Shown here in pieces: positions 25,400 through 34,695 of a stretch of 38,808 nucleotides of DNA. The notes beneath the pieces are model-generated. The model was not told the DNA's origin. It did no database searches and worked only from the letters and a program-made list of their open reading frames with translations. Source of the DNA: Nostocales cyanobacterium Centralia_MAG_434 (GTDB lineage Bacteria; Cyanobacteriota; Cyanobacteriia; Cyanobacteriales; Nostocaceae); NCBI GenBank assembly GCA_021324415.1, contig JAJPJF010000512.1, forward strand, positions 1 through 38,808, in the 5' to 3' direction. Within the stretch, counting starts at the first letter, position 1. Each line of letters begins with the position of its first letter. Made by a program: the position numbers and the translations under genes.

Positions 25400-26443
25400 A
25401 TGGGGCAATCGGGTAAATACTCCACGCGCAATAGTTCTGCTCCTTCTACTTTAGAAGGAATGGATTTTTCCAATGCTGAGCATCGCCTGGTTGTTATTAT
25501 CGGTGCTGGGCCAGCGGGATTCACTGCTGCTATCTATACAGCACGAGCCAATCTCGCTCCACTGCTATTACGAGGACCTATACCAGGGGGGCAGTTAGTA
25601 TTGACTACAGATGTAGAAAACTATCCAGGTTTTGCGAGTGGCGTTTTGGGTCCTGAACTAATGCAAATATTTGAGGCGCAAGCTGTTCGATTTGGCACAG
25701 ATTTACGAGATGGCACTGTGACATCTGTAGATTTTTCGCAACGACCATTTCGTCTATGCATAGATAACAAGCAACCTTTAGTCGCTGATGCTGTCATTAT
25801 CGCAACGGGTGCGACAGCAAAATCACTTGGGTTGGCAAATGAACTGCGTTTGAGGGGTCGAGGTGTATCCTCTTGTGCAACTTGCGATGGTGCTTTCTTC
25901 CGAAATCAGGAAGTTGCTGTTGTTGGTGGTGGAGATACAGCTGTGGAAGATGCACTCTTCTTGGTACGTTTTGCTGAACGAGTTTATGTAATTCACCGTC
26001 GAAACCAACTACGAGCCTCAAAAATTTTGCAACAGCGAGCGTTTGCCAAGGAAAAGATTACTTTTATTTGGAACACTGTGGTGGACGATGTGCTAGGAGA
26101 CAATGAAGTTGAGGGATTAATCTTGAAAAATGTGACTACTGAAGAAACATCGACTCTAGACGTCAAGGGATTGTTCGTAGCGATTAGCTATCAACCTAAT
26201 ACAGAAATTTTCAAGGGATGGCTAGAGATGAACAAGCTGGGATATATCCGGACTCGGTGTGATTCAACATATACTAGCATTGATGGTGTCTTTGCGTGTG
26301 GAGATGCACAGGATCATGTATATCGACAAGCCATCACAGCAGCTGGCACGGGTTGTATGGCAGCGATTGATGCTGAGCGTTGGTTGACTCGAGAATCTCA
26401 AGGAGAGGAAATTGTGACCGAACAAAAATACACTTGTGGGTGA
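25400..26443 (+). CDS. trxB: NADPH-thioredoxin reductase
   Basis: 347 residues from the ATG at 25400, which has AAAGGAG (25387-25393) seven bases upstream; a longer frame from 25316 overlaps htrA and is rejected. An N-terminal extension of about 28 residues precedes the FAD motif VVIIGAGPAGFTAA (31-44). IPGGQL, ENYPGF, the redox-active CATC at 159-162, the NADPH site VVGGGDTAVEDALFL and the 2'-phosphate motif HRRNQLRAS follow, then FACGDAQD. It passes electrons from NADPH to thioredoxin. It lacks the fused thioredoxin domain of the NTRC type. It is the last gene of the 22831-26443 operon and runs convergent to the catalase. Confidence 0.93.
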   Translation: MGQSGKYSTRNSSAPSTLEGMDFSNAEHRLVVIIGAGPAGFTAAIYTARANLAPLLLRGPIPGGQLVLTTDVENYPGFASGVLGPELMQIFEAQAVRFGTDLRDGTVTSVDFSQRPFRLCIDNKQPLVADAVIIATGATAKSLGLANELRLRGRGVSSCATCDGAFFRNQEVAVVGGGDTAVEDALFLVRFAERVYVIHRRNQLRASKILQQRAFAKEKITFIWNTVVDDVLGDNEVEGLILKNVTTEETSTLDVKGLFVAISYQPNTEIFKGWLEMNKLGYIRTRCDSTYTSIDGVFACGDAQDHVYRQAITAAGTGCMAAIDAERWLTRESQGEEIVTEQKYTCG

Positions 26444-26489
26444 TGTCAAAATTGAGAATGGTTTGATACGCTTAACCCAATCCATTGGC

Positions 26490-26511
26490 GTCCCCCCTTT
26501 CCAGAGGGGAC
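26490..26511. terminator. Hairpin between convergent trxB and catalase
   Basis: GTCCCC (26490-26495) and GGGGAC (26506-26511) with a 10-base loop lie between the two stops. There is no T-run, so this is a weak terminator call; the location fits. Confidence 0.4.
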
Positions 26512-26548
26512 TAGAAGGAGTTCTATGAAAGCCAATTGCGGCTGAGAC

Positions 26549-28039
26549 TTATGCTCCCACAGGTTGAACAGATGTTGGGAGCATGGATGGGTCGATCGCA
26601 ATTCCCAAGCCTTCTGCTACACGGCGACCGTAGTTCACATCTGCTCGGAAGAAATGGCAGAGTTGACGCATTTGAATATCAGATCGTGCCTGACTCAAAC
26701 TGCCCACAATGTTTTTGATGAGACGCTCCTGTTGATCGGGTGTCATCAGCCGATACAGCTCTCCCGCTTGGGTGTAATCGTCATTTCCTGCACGGTGATC
26801 ATAGCGATCAACTTTGACATTGCCTAAATCCAAAGCTGGCTCTGCATATGCAGGATTTTGCTTGGGTGTGTCCTCATAGCTGTTGGGTTCATAGTTGGGT
26901 GTATTGCCTCCGTTGGTACCTAATGCCATAGCACCATCACGCTGGTAGTGCATCACAGGGCACTTTGGTTGATTGACAGGTAATTGCTGATAATTTGCAC
27001 CGATACGATAGCGGTGAGCATCAGGATAAGATAGGATGCGAGCTTGTAATACTTTATCGGGAGAGAAGCCAATACCAGGAACGATGTTAGAAGGAGAAAA
27101 AGCAGCTTGCTCAACTTCAGCAAAGTAGTTTTGAGGATTCCGGTTGAGTTCGAGAATACCTACGTCAATCAATGGATATTCTGAGTGTTTCCAAACCTTC
27201 GTTAAGTCAAACGGATTATCCCGATGGCGCGCTGCCTGTTCCTCAGTCATGACCTGAATACAGACTCTCCATTGAGGATAGTCTTGACGCTCAATCGCTT
27301 CAAACAAGTCACGGGTTGCATGGTCAGGATCTTCACCTTTAACTCGGACTGCTTCTTCTGCTGTAAAATTTTCAATACCCTGACGGGTTTTGAAATGGAA
27401 TTTGCACCACACTCGTTCTCCTTGAGCATTGATTAGGCTAAACGTGTGACTACCGTAGCCGTTCATGTGTCGATAGCTTTTGGGAGTACCGCGATCGGAA
27501 AACAGAATTGTGACCTGATGCAAAGCCTCTGGACTCAGTGACCAGAAATCCCATATGGCATTGGGATCTTTATAATTTGTCTGCGGATTGCGTTTTTGCG
27601 TGTGAATGAAATCCGGAAACTTGAGGGGATCACGAATAAAGAAAACCGGCGTATTGTTGCCTGTCAAATCCCAGTTGCCTTCTTCAGTATAGAACTTAAC
27701 AGCAAATCCTCTAGGGTCACGCTCAGCGTCAGCTGAACCTTTTTCTCCTCCCACAGTAGAGAACCGTAACAGAACTGGGGTTTCTTTCCCAATCTCTGAA
27801 AAAACTTTGGCCTTACTGTAACGAGTAATGTCGTGAGTGACAGTGAACTTGCCAAACGCAGCGGCTCCTTTTGCATGAACAACACGCTCAGGAATCCGTT
27901 CCCGGTTGAAGTGAGCTAGTTTCTCTATCAGGTGAAAATCCTGCATCAGCACTGGACCACGATCACCTGCTGTTAACGAGTTCTGATTATCTGCAACCGG
28001 AATTCCATCAGCAGTCGTCAATGTTTTAGGGTCTGCCAT
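26549..28039 (-). CDS. katA: Haem catalase (monofunctional, small-subunit)
   Basis: 496 residues, typical for a small-subunit (clade 3-like) catalase that disproportionates hydrogen peroxide. Distal His55 lies in [12 protein letters not shown], the distal Asn is at 128-129 in [11 protein letters not shown], and the proximal haem ligand Tyr338 is in [12 protein letters not shown]. The NADPH-binding region and the [11 protein letters not shown] loop are present. There is no export signal. It converges with trxB and belongs functionally with the stress genes to the left. A nested palindrome upstream (28101-28142) may be its operator. Symbol katA or katE is a naming choice; the family is sure. 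Confidence 0.95.
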   Translation of the reverse strand: MADPKTLTTADGIPVADNQNSLTAGDRGPVLMQDFHLIEKLAHFNRERIPERVVHAKGAAAFGKFTVTHDITRYSKAKVFSEIGKETPVLLRFSTVGGEKGSADAERDPRGFAVKFYTEEGNWDLTGNNTPVFFIRDPLKFPDFIHTQKRNPQTNYKDPNAIWDFWSLSPEALHQVTILFSDRGTPKSYRHMNGYGSHTFSLINAQGERVWCKFHFKTRQGIENFTAEEAVRVKGEDPDHATRDLFEAIERQDYPQWRVCIQVMTEEQAARHRDNPFDLTKVWKHSEYPLIDVGILELNRNPQNYFAEVEQAAFSPSNIVPGIGFSPDKVLQARILSYPDAHRYRIGANYQQLPVNQPKCPVMHYQRDGAMALGTNGGNTPNYEPNSYEDTPKQNPAYAEPALDLGNVKVDRYDHRAGNDDYTQAGELYRLMTPDQQERLIKNIVGSLSQARSDIQMRQLCHFFRADVNYGRRVAEGLGIAIDPSMLPTSVQPVGA

Positions 28040-28455
28040 AGTGGTGCTTTCTCCATCAATTTACTGAGATGTTGTCATGACTGCTCAGTAGGTCGAGCTT
28101 AAACTCATGAATAACAATATTATTCATAGTCGTTATGAGTTTACTTTAATATCGTAGTCGAAATGACTTTGAGATAGCAGGCTCTAAACAAAGACTGTAA
28201 TAAATTGTAATATTTGCTCCAGGTCTAAAAAAAAGCTAGCGCAACTAGTATCTGCTAGACAATGGTAGAAACAATTCTGAAAGGGGAATAATTTTTCGTA
28301 ACGCACAAAATATTAGTGGGCTAAGTGCATGACAATTAAGATCTTACTTACATCATTAGTCAAGTGTGCCTAGCCCTCGCCACATCTACATCATAGGTTC
28401 TAGTAGATAGGTAAAATTCTTCTAGCACGTAACCACACCTGAGGTGCGGAGTCGT
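28040..28455. other. Intergenic region upstream of the catalase
   Basis: About 415 bases with no gene. It holds the catalase promoter with the nested palindrome at 28101-28142, and near 28436-28449 a small hairpin (CACCTGAGGTG) just after the methyltransferase stop. Nothing else stands out. Confidence 0.5.
28101..28142. promoter_or_regulatory. Nested palindrome in the catalase promoter
   Basis: Inner arms ATGAATAA (28107-28114) and TTATTCAT (28120-28127) around 5 bases; outer arms AAACTCAT (28101-28108) and ATGAGTTT (28135-28142). It lies about 70-100 bases before the catalase start. A peroxide regulator of the Fur/PerR family is a natural guess, but the sequence is not a clear match to the known PerR or Fur boxes. 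Confidence 0.5.
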
Positions 28456-29355
28456 TTACCAATTATTGCTATATGCGCTGTAACCATAGGCTAAAGTTTC
28501 TTTCATCGTGGCTGATGGTTTGAGGCTTCTATTGATGGTTGTAGCAAAAGGCACAGGAATTCCTTTAATTTTCTGCGGTAAGATTGCATACTCTTGTGTT
28601 GGTTCAACAGTATATTGTGGACACTTGGTTGTGATTCCAGAAGCAGTTAACATTGCTTTGATTTCATCTGCCGAATATTGCTTTAGATAAACTGGATTTT
28701 GCTTGACTGGATTTAGCCTTCTCACAAAATTATGGATCTGATGAGAAGGACAAGATTTATTGTGGAAAGAATGATTAAAAATAAAAATACCACCTGGCTT
28801 AAGAACACGTGATATTTCCACTAAGAGGTTTCTAATTTGTGCATCTGGTATGTGCATAAATACACAGTTAGAAATCACCAAGTCTATAGAATTATCTTCT
28901 ATAGGTAGTAGTTCTGCGGAAGCACAGATGACATGAAATTCCGCACCAGGGAAAAAATCGTATTCTTGCTTACACTTAAGTAATCGACGCAACAGAGATT
29001 CAGAAATATCAATACCATAATATCTCTGACAGCGCAGATTTTTGTCTTTAGAAAGAAATAAAGGAATCCTACCGTAACCACAGCCAATTTCAAGAATAGA
29101 ATCAACCGATTTGTTGACAGGAAATTTAAGCCAAGTGCCACCCGGTCTGCCAGTTAAAAGTGTATAGTCTTGTTTTATTGGTGATGTTTCTGCAGCTTGC
29201 TCAATCTTTTGAGAGCCATAGTATGTCTTGCCGATTTTGTCCCATCGTTGCTTTTGTTCAGTACTGTTCAACTGTTGATAGTCTTTCGGAAAATAAATGC
29301 CATCCCGAAGCAGAAAGTCATTCAGACTGATTTTGGTGTTAAATAGCGAACTCAT
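28456..29355 (-). CDS. Class I SAM-dependent methyltransferase
   Basis: 299 residues, Rossmann-like. Motif I is ILEIGCGYGRIP at 87-98, the second strand-acidic motif is YYGIDISESLLRRLL, the post-II motif VISNCVFMHIP at about 160-170, and RVLKPGGIFIFNH marks motif III. It has no membrane segments or export signal. The 80-residue N-terminal extension (LSLNDFLLRDGIYFP-like start) and the C-terminal 100 residues are specific to this protein. The substrate is unknown. It is divergent from the flavoprotein gene at 29668 with about 310 bases between, including an inverted repeat. Confidence 0.82.
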   Translation of the reverse strand: MSSLFNTKISLNDFLLRDGIYFPKDYQQLNSTEQKQRWDKIGKTYYGSQKIEQAAETSPIKQDYTLLTGRPGGTWLKFPVNKSVDSILEIGCGYGRIPLFLSKDKNLRCQRYYGIDISESLLRRLLKCKQEYDFFPGAEFHVICASAELLPIEDNSIDLVISNCVFMHIPDAQIRNLLVEISRVLKPGGIFIFNHSFHNKSCPSHQIHNFVRRLNPVKQNPVYLKQYSADEIKAMLTASGITTKCPQYTVEPTQEYAILPQKIKGIPVPFATTINRSLKPSATMKETLAYGYSAYSNNW

Positions 29356-29559
29356 GAAATGATTCCTGATGAAGAGCGAAGTCTATTTTACTTGTTCTAA
29401 GTTATACTCCGAACTCAAGATTAACCGCAAGTGTTCCATGAGTGGGTTGAAAATTTAATGAGACTAAACACCAGGTAAACAACCTAGCGATAAGACTATT
29501 TGTTGCTTCGAGTGCTTTTATGGTTAAATAGTTAATTATTATAGATTTAACTATTTCAA

Positions 29560-29621
29560 AAACTCGGTTTCCGCATGGGTTTTGGGTTGAAACCAGATCT
29601 ATTGTCGCAGAAACCGAGTTT
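29560..29621. repeat. Nested inverted repeat with AAACTCGGTTTC arms
   Basis: AAACTCGGTTTC (29560-29571) and GAAACCGAGTTT (29610-29621) are perfect 12-bp complements. Inside are GGTTT and AAACC arms. It lies just upstream of the flavoprotein start at 29668. Similar GAAACC palindromes at 762-776 and 36786-36818 suggest a dispersed repeat family. Confidence 0.7.
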
Positions 29622-29667
29622 GTTTGTGCTAGTCCTATTTGTAGTGGAACGAAAACCTGAGGCTGAT

Positions 29668-31179
29668 ATGTCGGAAGTGTCACAAGGGAAACGAGTGGTA
29701 GTTGTGGGTGCTGGTTGGGCTGGTTTAGGAGCATCCTACCATTTGGCAAAACAAGGTTACGATGTGACACTTCTAGAAGCAGGTTCCTATCCTGGTGGAT
29801 TAGTAGCAGGCTGGAAAACATCTGCAGGACGTTCTGTAGAAGCAGGTATTCATGGTTTTTGGTTTCCTTATAGAAACATTTTTTCTCTAATAAATGAATT
29901 AGGAATTAGTCCTTTCACGACTTGGACTCGTTCCGCTCAATATTCTCCTTTAGGGTTGGAAGTTGAATCACCCATTTTTCAGAACTTGCCACGACTCCCA
30001 ACACCTTTGGGGACTTTTCTCTACACCCAGTTTAAGCGCCTACCATTGGTTGACCGTCTTAGCGCCCTGCCTTTACTTTATGCCGTTATTGATTTTGACA
30101 ATTCCAGTGAAGCTTGGCGACGTTATGACTTTGTAACTGCACGGGAATTGTTCAAAGATTTTGGTGTATCTGCACGATTGTATCGTGACTCTTTCGAGCC
30201 AATGTTACTGGTAGGCTTGTTTGCCCCTGGAGAACAGTGTTCTGCAGCGGCTGCGTTAGGGATGCTTTATTTTTTCATTCTGGCGCACCAACATGATTTT
30301 GATGTAGTTTGGTGTCGAGGAACCGTAGGAGAAAAAATCTTTCGTCCTTGGTTGGAACGCATTGAAAAAGCTGGAGCAAGAGTTTTTACAAACCATAGAG
30401 TTACTGATTTGATTGTTGGTAGTGATAATCAGGTAACAGGGGTCGTCTGTGGTAGTGAAGTGTTTGATGCTGATGCAGTGATTTTTGCAGTTGGCATCAC
30501 TGCCATGAAAAAGATTTTATTCGGCAGTCCCAGCTTACAAAGCCGGAATGAGTTTCGTGATTTGAGTAATTTGGGAGCAATTGACGTTCTGGCGACTCGG
30601 TTATGGTTTGACCGTAAAGTTCATATTCCTCGTCCCTCTAATGCTTGTTTTGGCTTTGATCAAACCACAGGATGGACATTTTTTGATTTAAACACGCTGC
30701 ACGATGAATATCAGCATGAACCAGGAACAGTTGTGGAGGCCGATTTTTATCACGCCAACCAATTTATACATCTTGATGATGTGCAGATTGTGTCAATTAT
30801 CCAGCGCTATTTAGCAAGTTGTGTACCAGAGTTCCGATATGCAAAAGTCATTGACCGTAGCGTGATTCGTTTACCGCAGGCAGTATCTCACTTTGCGCCT
30901 GGTAGCTATCGTTATATGTTGCCAGGAAAAACCAGTTTTAAAAATGTCTTTATGAGTGGAGACTGGATTGCCAACCACCATGGGTCATGGTCACAAGAAA
31001 AGGCTTATTTGACTGGCTTAGAAGCAGCAAATTTAGTTATTTCTCATTTAGGAAAAGGGTCGCCAGCAAAAATTTTACCTGTTGAAACAGATGAAATGCA
31101 TATTCAATTTGCACGGATGTTAAATACAACCGTACGCCAGCTTGGAAAATCTATCGTGCCTGATTTTTGGTTGCCCTAG
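29668..31179 (+). CDS. FAD-dependent desaturase/isomerase-like oxidoreductase
   Basis: 503 residues from the ATG at 29668, with TGAGG five bases upstream. An FAD Rossmann motif VVVVGAGWAGLGASYHLA is followed by LLEAGSYPGGLVAGW, which is the carotenoid desaturase and amine-oxidase signature. EAGIHGFWFPYRNIF and the C-terminal FMSGDWIANHHGSWSQEKAY carry the second FAD contact. The family resembles zeta-carotene and phytoene desaturases (CrtQ/CrtP-like), but I cannot name the substrate. No signal or membrane span is seen. It is a single gene, divergent from a methyltransferase, with the palindrome at 31179 immediately at its stop. Confidence 0.82.
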   Translation: MSEVSQGKRVVVVGAGWAGLGASYHLAKQGYDVTLLEAGSYPGGLVAGWKTSAGRSVEAGIHGFWFPYRNIFSLINELGISPFTTWTRSAQYSPLGLEVESPIFQNLPRLPTPLGTFLYTQFKRLPLVDRLSALPLLYAVIDFDNSSEAWRRYDFVTARELFKDFGVSARLYRDSFEPMLLVGLFAPGEQCSAAAALGMLYFFILAHQHDFDVVWCRGTVGEKIFRPWLERIEKAGARVFTNHRVTDLIVGSDNQVTGVVCGSEVFDADAVIFAVGITAMKKILFGSPSLQSRNEFRDLSNLGAIDVLATRLWFDRKVHIPRPSNACFGFDQTTGWTFFDLNTLHDEYQHEPGTVVEADFYHANQFIHLDDVQIVSIIQRYLASCVPEFRYAKVIDRSVIRLPQAVSHFAPGSYRYMLPGKTSFKNVFMSGDWIANHHGSWSQEKAYLTGLEAANLVISHLGKGSPAKILPVETDEMHIQFARMLNTTVRQLGKSIVPDFWLP

Positions 31180-31206
31180 TGGAGACGTTGCATGCAACGT
31201 CTCCAC
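31179..31206. terminator. 28-bp perfect palindrome at the flavoprotein stop
   Basis: GTGGAGACGTTGCA (31179-31192) followed directly by its reverse complement TGCAACGTCTCCAC (31193-31206). It begins at the last base of the stop codon of the flavoprotein gene and lies 12 bases before the convergent gene's stop, so it could terminate both. It is related to the GTAGAGACGT palindrome at 8491-8521. There is no T-run. Confidence 0.6.
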
Positions 31207-31217
31207 ACCTACATGAT

Positions 31218-31652
31218 TTATCTTCGTTTGGGATGTAATGCATCGAGTCCTTGCTTTATCCAACACAAGCACTCATATTCTGATTTAAATAATTTTGGTG
31301 GTGCAATATTGTTCAATGAGTCAGGTGGATAATGATCGTAAAAATATTTACCATCCTGTCGGAAGAGAATTATCAAATTATTGTTGTAGATGTAGCGGAA
31401 CTTAAAATTATCCTTTTGACTAACAAATTCTGCATGTTTGTCAATATGTTCTTTAGCAATATCAATGATATTATCGATACTACTGCCGCAAATTCCCGCT
31501 GGGTTTTCTGCTTTATGAAAACGGCTTTGACGTCCGATTTCAGATAGCAATTTGTACGAATAAATTTCGTAGCTATCAACTTTCCCAAAAACAAACGGAA
31601 CAATGAGATACCCCTGATATGAAACGGAGTGTTCGTAAAGATGACGACTCAT
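31218..31652 (-). CDS. Hypothetical protein (144 aa) behind a perfect palindrome
   Basis: 144 residues from the ATG at 31652, with GGAG five bases upstream; an in-frame start at 31682 lies next to the palindrome and has no ribosome site. It is soluble, rich in Tyr, Phe and Lys (YLIVPFVFGKVDSYEIYSYK; FRYIYNNNLIILFRQDGKYF), with one Cys near the centre (GICGSS) and one late. No family recognised. The 25-bp palindrome at 31681-31705 immediately upstream suggests tight regulation. Confidence 0.55.
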   Translation of the reverse strand: MSRHLYEHSVSYQGYLIVPFVFGKVDSYEIYSYKLLSEIGRQSRFHKAENPAGICGSSIDNIIDIAKEHIDKHAEFVSQKDNFKFRYIYNNNLIILFRQDGKYFYDHYPPDSLNNIAPPKLFKSEYECLCWIKQGLDALHPKRR

Positions 31653-31680
31653 CTTATCTCCTTTAGTTGTAGTACAAAAC

Positions 31681-31705
31681 ATTATTCTGTCATTGACAGA
31701 ATAAT
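31681..31705. promoter_or_regulatory. 25-bp perfect palindrome upstream of an unknown gene
   Basis: ATTATTCTGTCA (31681-31692), one T, then TGACAGAATAAT (31694-31705): perfect 12-bp arms. It ends 29 bases before the ATG at 31652 (transcription right to left). Probably an operator or a 5' leader hairpin. Confidence 0.6.
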
Positions 31706-31987
31706 ATGCGGATTTAATAACTTCATGAGACTATTTGAGAAGCAACATACCTAGTTAGGAGAGGCATTTTTAAGAAGAAGCCGGAAATTTGATCTAGTAA
31801 GCTTACTTCTTAGTTGCTTATAGCTTCTTTTTATCAGCTTAGCATAACTCGTTAAATAACAAAACTCTTCCTATTATTACGTTTATTTCCGTAAGGTTAC
31901 AACTTAGTTAAAAACCTCGAATTGTCTATTTAAATTATAGTTTATTTAAATATGTCTAACATTTGGCTCAAAAAACACTACCCTTAC
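31706..31987. other. Intergenic region, nothing recognised
   Basis: About 280 AT-rich bases between the unknown gene and the DUF72 gene. I see no ORF or RNA-like structure here. Confidence 0.4.
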
Positions 31988-32842
31988 TTACCACAGACTG
32001 AGTTGCTGAGGAGGGTTGTTAAGATCATTCCAAGGTAGAGAAGGAACTGCTACACCACTCTGTTCTAACAAATTTTGAAAGTAACGGGCTGTATTGGGCG
32101 ATCGCTCTTCTAGAGGACAGTGAACAAAGAAGTATATCTGCGTTCCCTGGCGTAACCACTGCTGAATGTGATTCACCCACTCTTCCATAAAAGGCTGATT
32201 CACAGACAAATTAGGATGAGAAATAAAGCGAATTAAGCTAAAAGGCGCTGTGACGCTGAATTTTACTGGCAATTTGGGTTTGCGTCGCTCAGATTGTAAT
32301 TGAGGATCATCATCTCCAGTATAAATCGGACGGGAGTCTAGCAAGACTCTGCCAACACTGAGCTTTTCTAAAAGTGCTGTCAACTCACTAGCATAGGGCT
32401 CTGTAAACCAGTTTTGATGACGAACTTCTAAAGCCAAAGGAGCTTGATTTTGTGGCCAAGCTTCAAGAAACGCCGTCAGATCGTCTATTGATGTAGGTGC
32501 ATAACTAGGCGGTAGCTGAGCAAAGATAGGTCCAAGACGATTACCCAAAGGACTCATCCCTTGTAGAAATTGCAAAGCGTCAGGTATACAAGGTTGAAGT
32601 TTTCCCTTGTGGGTGATATCTCGTGGCAATTTCAGGCAAAATTTAAAACCTGATGGTGTCTCAGCCGCCCAACGGGTGACAGTCTCCTGATTAGGTACAG
32701 CATAAAACGTGGTGTTGCCTTCAACTGTAGAGAAGCGTCGGCTATAAAGATGCAAAAAGTCCGCAGAACGAGTCCCTTGGGGATAAAGTTCGCCTACCCA
32801 ACCTTTGTATGCCCAAACAGCACAACCAATAAAAAAGCTCAC
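31988..32842 (-). CDS. DUF72 (YecE-like) TIM-barrel protein
   Basis: 284 residues. GCAVWAYKGWVGELYPQGTR at the start, FSTVEGNTTFYAVPN (about 37-51), GFKFCLKLPRDITH, and ALEVRHQNWF with a late YFFVHCPLEERSPNTA are the conserved blocks of DUF72/YecE. The fold is a TIM barrel of unknown biochemical role. There is no export signal. It is divergent from the ABC exporter operon with a 131-base gap. Confidence 0.88.
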   Translation of the reverse strand: MSFFIGCAVWAYKGWVGELYPQGTRSADFLHLYSRRFSTVEGNTTFYAVPNQETVTRWAAETPSGFKFCLKLPRDITHKGKLQPCIPDALQFLQGMSPLGNRLGPIFAQLPPSYAPTSIDDLTAFLEAWPQNQAPLALEVRHQNWFTEPYASELTALLEKLSVGRVLLDSRPIYTGDDDPQLQSERRKPKLPVKFSVTAPFSLIRFISHPNLSVNQPFMEEWVNHIQQWLRQGTQIYFFVHCPLEERSPNTARYFQNLLEQSGVAVPSLPWNDLNNPPQQLSLW

Positions 32843-32973
32843 AACTATTCATCCCAATAAGTGTTCATTCTTCAATGATGAACGCTTTAGAGAGATTTTT
32901 ACTAGTCTAGTGGATATATTGTATGGGATACTAATTGTTAGACTAGCTAATTATCAGGTGCAAATTTGAATCC

Positions 32974-33822
32974 ATGAAGGAACTGATACAACAGGACGGA
33001 TCTCAACAACTCACTACTGAGAGAGCCGTTGCGTTAGAGGTAAACTCACTTACTCGCCACTATGGGAAGGTGACAGCAGTAGATGCTTTAAGCTTTACTG
33101 TAGAACGTGGTGAGGTGTTTGGCTTACTCGGACCCAACGGTGCAGGCAAGAGTACGGTCATTAAAATGCTGACAACCCTACTGCCTCCAAGTTCTGGACA
33201 GGCAGTGATTGCCGGATTTGATGTCACTCATCAAGCAACAAGAGTAAGACGTATTATTGGCTATATTCCTCAAGCACTTTCTGCGGATGGTAGTCTGACT
33301 GGTTATGAAAATCTGCTGATTTTTGCCAAGTTATACGATATTCCCCGATCCAAGCGGGAGCAGCGTATCCGGGAGGCTCTAATCTTTATGGGTCTACAGG
33401 ATGCAGCAGATAGATTGGTACGAAATTACTCAGGGGGAATGATTCGAAAGTTGGAAATTGCACAGTCCATTTTGCATTACCCTCAGATTCTGTTTCTTGA
33501 TGAGCCAACTGTGGGTTTAGACCCAATAGCACGTAGTCAGGTATGGGAGCTTGTGCAACAACTGCGTACGGAATATGGCACTACTGTACTTTTAACCACT
33601 CATTTTTTAGACGAAGCAGACAGTTTGTGTCATCGAGTGGCAATTATGCATCGGGGTAAGCTTGTAGTGACTGGTACACCAACAGAATTGAAAGCTTCCT
33701 TAGATAATACTCATGCCACGTTGGATGACGTTTTTATCAAATATACAGGTGATCTACTAACATCAGGAGCCAGTTACCGTGAGACATCAAAAATCAGACG
33801 TGCTGCTCGCCGATTGGGTTAA
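32974..33822 (+). CDS. ABC exporter ATP-binding subunit (DrrA type)
   Basis: 282 residues. Walker A GPNGAGKST at 53-61, Q-loop Gln100 (GYIPQ), signature YSGGM at 152-156, Walker B ILFLDEP at 172-178, and the switch His210 in TTHFLDEAD. The DrrA-like group pairs with ABC-2 permeases for drug or lipid export. The C-terminal tail after about 240 is short. It overlaps the permease gene by 44 bases in another frame, so the two are translationally coupled. Confidence 0.93.
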   Translation: MKELIQQDGSQQLTTERAVALEVNSLTRHYGKVTAVDALSFTVERGEVFGLLGPNGAGKSTVIKMLTTLLPPSSGQAVIAGFDVTHQATRVRRIIGYIPQALSADGSLTGYENLLIFAKLYDIPRSKREQRIREALIFMGLQDAADRLVRNYSGGMIRKLEIAQSILHYPQILFLDEPTVGLDPIARSQVWELVQQLRTEYGTTVLLTTHFLDEADSLCHRVAIMHRGKLVVTGTPTELKASLDNTHATLDDVFIKYTGDLLTSGASYRETSKIRRAARRLG

Positions 33823-34633
33823 CAGGCGACCAACTTATTTTGCAAGTTTGCTAGTTGCAATCTCAGAGTTGATAAAAAAGACGGGTGTCATTGTTGAGTT
33901 AGAAGTACGTAAGTTACTCCATGATCCCAGTGACATATTATTACGTACTGCACAACCAGTGCTATGGCTGCTGATTTTTGGACAAGTGTTTACTCGGGTG
34001 CGTGCTATTCCTACGAATGGGATACCCTACCTAGACTTCATGTCTGCCGGAATTCTGGCTCAGAGTGTGCTATTCATGGCAATTTTCACTGGTGGTATGT
34101 CGATTATTTGGGAGCGCGACTTAGGAATTGTCCACAAACTCATGGCGAGTCCGACTCCTCGTGTAGCACTCATTCTAGGCAAATCTATTGCCTCTGGAAT
34201 CCGAAGCTTATTTCAGGTCATCATTGTCTATGGGCTATCGCTACTATTAGGTGTGAAGTTGAATTTTCATCCCTTATCCCTGTTGGCTGTGATCTTGATT
34301 GTCCTTCTGGGAGCACTTTGTTTCTCAACTTTTTCAATGATCATTGCCTGTCTGGTGAAGACACGCGATCGCTTTACAGGAATTGGGCAGTTATTAACCA
34401 TGCCATTGTTTTTTGCGAGTAACGCAATCTATCCTATTTCATTAATGCCAGGATGGTTAAAAGTGGTTTCACATCTCAATCCTTTAACATACCAGGTTGA
34501 TGCTCTGCGAGGTACGATGCTGACAAATGGGCATAGTACATATGGGTTGTCTGTGGACTTTGCAGTTTTGTTATTTGTGGTAGTCGTTCTAACTCTCATC
34601 TGTGGACGACTTTATCCACGAGTAGCGATGTAA
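33779..34633 (+). CDS. ABC-2 type permease (DrrB type)
   Basis: 284 residues from the GTG at 33779, with AGGAG (33765-33769) nine bases before it; the start lies inside the ATPase gene. Six membrane segments are visible: VLWLLIFGQVF; AGILAQSVLFMAIFTGGMSI; SLFQVIIVYGLSLLLG; LSLLAVILIVLLGALCF; TMPLFFASNAIYPISL; and FAVLLFVVVVLTLICG. The region IVHKLMASPTPRVALILGKS is the typical ABC-2 cytoplasmic loop. It forms an exporter with the preceding ATPase. The cargo is unknown; many cyanobacterial DrrAB homologues export lipids or hydrophobic compounds. Confidence 0.92.
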   Translation: MRHQKSDVLLADWVNRRPTYFASLLVAISELIKKTGVIVELEVRKLLHDPSDILLRTAQPVLWLLIFGQVFTRVRAIPTNGIPYLDFMSAGILAQSVLFMAIFTGGMSIIWERDLGIVHKLMASPTPRVALILGKSIASGIRSLFQVIIVYGLSLLLGVKLNFHPLSLLAVILIVLLGALCFSTFSMIIACLVKTRDRFTGIGQLLTMPLFFASNAIYPISLMPGWLKVVSHLNPLTYQVDALRGTMLTNGHSTYGLSVDFAVLLFVVVVLTLICGRLYPRVAM

Positions 34634-34663
34634 TATTAAGCGTTTTTTAGTCTGTTAATAGAA

Positions 34664-34695
34664 TCACAAATGTTTTTTCTTTGTGACTTTTCTGT
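34664..34695 (+). terminator. Candidate terminator after the ABC operon
   Basis: TCACAAA (34664-34670) and TTTGTGA (34680-34686) form a 7-bp stem with a T-rich loop, followed by CTTTTCTGTT, about 30 bases after the permease stop. Confidence 0.5.

Noticed and set aside
28107-28127. Canonical PerR or Fur box
   Set aside because: The palindrome matches neither TTATAATNATTATAA nor the 19-bp Fur consensus well enough to name the regulator.
29402-29821. 139-aa - strand frame
   Set aside because: Antisense to the flavoprotein gene and across the inverted repeat at 29560-29621; no family-like motif.
33964-34422. 152-aa + strand frame inside the permease
   Set aside because: Shadow of the ABC-2 permease frame, whose membrane segments and ribosome site are clear.
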